The position numbers were made by a program, and so were the translations under genes. DNA of 64,000 nt, from NCBI RefSeq assembly GCF_012726235.1, contig NZ_JAASAH010000003.1, forward strand, positions 434,001-498,000, given 5' to 3'. The notes below the pieces were generated by a model. It did not search any database and had not been told where the DNA came from. It was given only the letters and a program-made list of their open reading frames with translations. Origin of the DNA: Streptomyces sp. HNM0574. GTDB lineage: Bacteria > Actinomycetota > Actinomycetes > Streptomycetales > Streptomycetaceae. Below are positions 61,137 through 64,000 of this stretch, one piece after another (the first letter of the stretch is position 1; the number at the start of each line of letters is the position of its first letter).

Positions 61137-63575
61137 ATGAAGATCGCTTTCCTGCTGGACAACGCCTACGGAATCGGCGGGACGATCCGCGCGACGGTGA
61201 ACCTCTCCCGTGCGCTCGCGGCCCGGCACTCGGTCGAGGTCGTCAGCCTCCGCCGGACCGCCGCGGCCCCGGCCCTGCCCTTCGACTCCCGGGTGCGCCT
61301 GTCGTCCCTGATCGACCTGCGGCGGGACAGTCCCCGCTACGACGGCGAGGACCCGCGCTTCCACGAGCGGAGCGAGCGCTTCACCGAGGGCGTCGACCAC
61401 TTCGAGCGCGGCATCGCGACCCGACTCGGCGACGAGCGGGTGCGGGAGTGGCTGCGGGGGACGGAGGCGGACGTCGTCATCGCCACCCGCCCCAAGCTGA
61501 ACGACTACCTGGCCGCGTACGGCGAGCAGCGCTACGTCCGGATCGGCCAGGAGCACCTGACGCACGCGATGCACAACGACCACGTCCGCGGGCACCAGGA
61601 CGCCGCCGTCCCGCACCTCGACGCGTTCATCACCGTCAGTTACGCGGACGCCGCGCAGTACCGGGCGGCGATCCCGGAGGCCGACGCGAGCGGCACGCTG
61701 ATCACCTGCGTCCCCAACTCCGTTCCCGCGACGGCCGTCGAGAGTTCGCACGGGGACAGCAAGCTGATCGTCGCGGCCGGGCGGCTGGTGAAGGTCAAGC
61801 GCTACGACCGGCTGCTGGCGGCCTTCGCGCTCGTCGCCGACGACCACCCGGAGTGGCGGCTGCGGCTGTACGGACGCGGCAGGCAGCAGGCCGCGCTGCG
61901 GGCCCGGGTGGACGAACTCGGGCTGTACGACCGGGTCTCGCTGATGGGCCCGCACGCGCCGATCGAGACCGAGTGGGCCAAGGGCGCGATCGCGGCCGTC
62001 TCCTCGGACGCGGAGTCCTTCGGGATGACGCTGGTCGAGGCCATGCACTGCGGCGTCCCCGTCATCAGCACCGACTGCCCCTACGGCCCCGGCGAGATCG
62101 TCGGCCACGGGCAGGACGGGCTGCTCACCCCGCTCGGCGAGGACGAGGAGCGCAACGTCCGCGCCTACGCCGACGCGCTCGCCCAGCTCATGGACAACCC
62201 CGGACTGCGGCACCGGATGGGGCAGGCGGCGCAGCACAAGGCGAAGCGGTACGCGCCGAAGCGGATCGCGGCCGAGTACGAGCAGCTGATCGACAAGCTG
62301 CTGGAGGAGCGCCGGGGTGCCGCCGCGCCCGGGATCACCGGTGCGGCGGGGGCACCGGCGGCCGCGGAGCCGGCGGAGAGCGCGCCGAAGGAGGCGCCGC
62401 CCCGGGGCGACTCGCTGCCCGGGATGATGCGCCGCGTGCTGCGCCGGGGCGTGCGCCGTCTCGCGGGGCCGCTGCTGCGGCCGCTGCGGCAGGCGCTGCG
62501 CGGGCTGCGGGCGCAGCGCGGGCGGCACGACCGCCGTACCGAGGCCGCCGCGCAGCCGCCGGCGATGCGCCGCCCCCGGGCCCGGGTCCGGGTCACCGCG
62601 GACGGCTCGCTCGCGGTGCGGCTGCGGGCCGGGCGGCTGCCGCGGGGTGGAGCCTCGCTGGTGCTGCGGCCGCGCCGCCGGGAGGCCGGTGCCGAGGTGC
62701 GGGTTCCGCTGCCGCCGCTGACGGAGGCGGCCGGCGGCTGGCTGGAGGTGCGGCTGGAGCACGCCGGGCACCGGCTCGCCGAGGCCCGCTGGGACACCTA
62801 CGTGGAGCGCGCGCTCGACGGGCGGCGCAGCCGGGTGCGCGCCGAACTCGTCGAGACGGCACGGCTGTTGACGCTGCCCGCGCCCGTCGGCGAGGACGGC
62901 GAGGTGCACCCGTGGGTGCCGTACACCACGACGGACGGCTATCTCGCGGTGCGCGCCTGGCGGCGGGCCGGGCACGCGGAGGTCACCTCGGTCGCGCTCG
63001 GCTCGCGGGGCTTCGGCGTCCGCGCGCGGCTGTACGGGCGGGCGGCGCGGACCGGCGCGTGGGAAGGGGGCACGGTGGTGGCCGCCCCGCGCGGCGAGGG
63101 CCCGCACGCCTTCGAACTCCCGCTGCACGCCCCGGAGTCGGGCGGCACGGTCTCCTTCGAGCTGCCGTACGACCTCCCGGCGACGCTCGGCACGGACCGG
63201 GCGCCGGGTTCCGGTTCAGGTTCCGGTTCCGGTTCCGGTGAGGACGAGGGGGCCGTGTGGGATCTGTGGCTGCGCGCTGCGGACGGCGACACCGTCCGGC
63301 TCGCGCGGCTGCTCGGCGACCTCGCCGACCGGAAGAAGACCGACGTGGTGCCGACGGCCCGGCTCGCGGACAGCCCCCGCGGCGTACGGCTGTACTTCTC
63401 GCTCAACAACGACCTCGCGCTGCACCTCACCCCGCCGCGCGAGACGCCCGAACCGCCGTCCGCCGCCGAGCCGGAGACGGAATCCCCCTGGGAGACGGAG
63501 TACGCGCAGGACACCGAGCCGGGGACCGGTGAGCGGTCCGAGCCCACCGGCAGACGCAGCGCGCAGGACGCCTGA
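61137..63575 (+). CDS. GT4-family glycosyltransferase with long C-terminal extension
   Basis: The 812-residue protein has a GT-B glycosyltransferase domain over about 1-400: MKIAFLLDNAYGIGGTIRA at the start, the sugar-nucleotide region VAAGRLVKVKRYDRLL, and the GT4 EX7E motif ESFGMTLVE near 290. Residues 400-500 are Ala/Pro-rich, then strongly basic and helical (RRVLRRGVRRLAGPLLRPLR), which could bind membrane. Residues 500-812 are beta-rich and unrecognised, with a GSGSGSGSG linker. Usual GT4 enzymes have 350-420 residues. It probably builds a cell-envelope glycan or teichoic-type polymer. Confidence 0.82.
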   Translation: MKIAFLLDNAYGIGGTIRATVNLSRALAARHSVEVVSLRRTAAAPALPFDSRVRLSSLIDLRRDSPRYDGEDPRFHERSERFTEGVDHFERGIATRLGDERVREWLRGTEADVVIATRPKLNDYLAAYGEQRYVRIGQEHLTHAMHNDHVRGHQDAAVPHLDAFITVSYADAAQYRAAIPEADASGTLITCVPNSVPATAVESSHGDSKLIVAAGRLVKVKRYDRLLAAFALVADDHPEWRLRLYGRGRQQAALRARVDELGLYDRVSLMGPHAPIETEWAKGAIAAVSSDAESFGMTLVEAMHCGVPVISTDCPYGPGEIVGHGQDGLLTPLGEDEERNVRAYADALAQLMDNPGLRHRMGQAAQHKAKRYAPKRIAAEYEQLIDKLLEERRGAAAPGITGAAGAPAAAEPAESAPKEAPPRGDSLPGMMRRVLRRGVRRLAGPLLRPLRQALRGLRAQRGRHDRRTEAAAQPPAMRRPRARVRVTADGSLAVRLRAGRLPRGGASLVLRPRRREAGAEVRVPLPPLTEAAGGWLEVRLEHAGHRLAEARWDTYVERALDGRRSRVRAELVETARLLTLPAPVGEDGEVHPWVPYTTTDGYLAVRAWRRAGHAEVTSVALGSRGFGVRARLYGRAARTGAWEGGTVVAAPRGEGPHAFELPLHAPESGGTVSFELPYDLPATLGTDRAPGSGSGSGSGSGEDEGAVWDLWLRAADGDTVRLARLLGDLADRKKTDVVPTARLADSPRGVRLYFSLNNDLALHLTPPRETPEPPSAAEPETESPWETEYAQDTEPGTGERSEPTGRRSAQDA
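63205..63240. repeat. GGTTCC hexanucleotide repeat coding for a Gly-Ser linker
   Basis: About six units of GGTTCC/GGTTCA encode alternating Gly-Ser in the GT4 extension. Slippage here would change length in frame. Confidence 0.8.
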
Positions 63576-63607
63576 CTCCGCGTCCGCACCCGGGAGTTGG
63601 CTTCCCG

Positions 63608-64000
63608 TCACGGCACCTCGTGGCCGGGCCCGTCCGAGGCGGCGGGCCCGGCCGCGGTGTGTCCGGCGTCCGGCCCGGGTTCCGCATCCGGTTCCGGATC
63701 GGACTCGGCCCGCTCCGCCTCGGAGTCGGCCGCCGCCACGGCCCTGGCCTCCTCGCGTCCCGCCTCGGCGGCCTGCGGCGATCTGGAGCGGTGCGCCTCG
63801 GCCTCGGCACGCAGGGCGAGGGCCGCACGGTCGAAGCGCTCCAGGGAAGGCGGTTCGGCGGGGCCGAGCAGCCGCACCTTCAGCGCGGCGCGGGCACCGG
63901 CGAGGGTGTCCGAGGCGGGGTCGCGGACGGCGGCGAGGAACGCGGGCACCTCCGCGGCCGACGGCGAGAGGACCGTCGCGGCGCCGGCCGTCGGGAAGGC
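63608..64000 (-). CDS. C-terminal part of an unrecognised protein (truncated by the window)
   Basis: The reading frame is open from the stop at 63608 through the right edge, giving at least 130 residues of a protein that starts outside. The visible part begins AFPTAGAATVLSPSAAEVPA, continues with a helical region (PSLERFDRAALALRAEAEAHR) and ends in an acidic Glu/Pro/Asp-rich tail. It is convergent with the glycosyltransferase. I cannot assign a family. Confidence 0.6.
   Translation of the reverse strand, partial: AFPTAGAATVLSPSAAEVPAFLAAVRDPASDTLAGARAALKVRLLGPAEPPSLERFDRAALALRAEAEAHRSRSPQAAEAGREEARAVAAADSEAERAESDPEPDAEPGPDAGHTAAGPAASDGPGHEVP

Noticed and set aside
1..64000. CRISPR arrays, tRNA or rRNA genes, prophage, insertion sequences, replication origin
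   Set aside because: No regularly spaced repeats of the CRISPR type, no cloverleaf other than the tmRNA ends, and no transposase, integrase or DnaA-box cluster was found.

Overview
The window is 64 kb of very GC-rich DNA with the codon usage, Tat and lipoprotein signals, GTG/TTG starts and overlapping ATGA/GTGA gene junctions of an actinobacterium. Gene content and order (murA, hupA, malic enzyme, helD, the HemD-type regulator nnaR with narK, ssrA, smpB, ftsX, ftsE, prfB, pkaB, pkaA) match, from memory, the conserved chromosomal core of Streptomyces around SCO2943-SCO2983 of S. coelicolor. I therefore read it as a Streptomyces core-chromosome segment. I see no phage, plasmid, transposase, tRNA, rRNA or CRISPR signal. 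Two genes are cut by the window edges: azlC on the left and an unrecognised gene on the right.

Layout. 1-5.9 kb: an AzlCD amino-acid exporter, a three-domain thioredoxin-reductase-like flavoprotein, a secreted GGCT-like protein, a Tat-exported beta-propeller protein and a small secreted protein. 6.1-11.8 kb: a three-subunit molybdenum hydroxylase operon (FAD, FeS and Mo subunits) whose FeS subunit has a 568-residue low-complexity extension and whose Mo subunit lacks the usual catalytic glutamate. 12.2-17.1 kb: an amino-sugar ABC importer with an intracellular GH20 hexosaminidase, with a close match to a DasR operator (dre) upstream. 17.4-20.2 kb: DUF3039, YqgE and murA. 20.2-27.2 kb: a complete ABC importer co-transcribed with a secreted DNase-I-fold phosphodiesterase, divergent from a GntR regulator and a HAD phosphatase; this looks like a phospho-compound scavenging locus. 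27.4-32.7 kb: hupA, an ACT-malic enzyme, a cold-shock protein and helD. 32.9-35.6 kb: nnaR and narK, with GlnR-box-like sequence. 35.7-40.0 kb: a LysR regulator, an MFS transporter bracketed by 78-bp inverted repeats, and a GOLPH3-like/MpaB-like pair.

40.1-44.3 kb is a trans-translation and division block on the minus strand: ftsE, ftsX, an S41 protease, smpB and ssrA (tmRNA). 44.6-47.3 kb has a small zinc-ribbon-like membrane protein, a repeat-rich LAETG sortase substrate and prfB. 47.4-54.8 kb carries two membrane serine/threonine kinases (pkaB, pkaA) divergent from a 1,130-residue FHA plus P-loop protein, a plausible phospho-signalling module. 54.9-58.6 kb is an AglEFG-like sugar importer whose first permease carries an extra extracytoplasmic beta-sandwich domain. 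58.6-64 kb is a surface-glycan neighbourhood: a methyltransferase, an acyltransferase and a GT4 glycosyltransferase.

Both sugar importers lack their own ATPase, as expected where a shared MsiK-type ATPase is used, whereas the phospho-compound importer has one. The best candidates for something under-described are the phosphodiesterase-transporter-GntR-HAD locus, the 78-bp structured inverted repeats, the catalytically altered molybdenum hydroxylase with its very long FeS-subunit tail, the permease with an inserted beta-sandwich, and the FHA-ATPase beside the two kinases.
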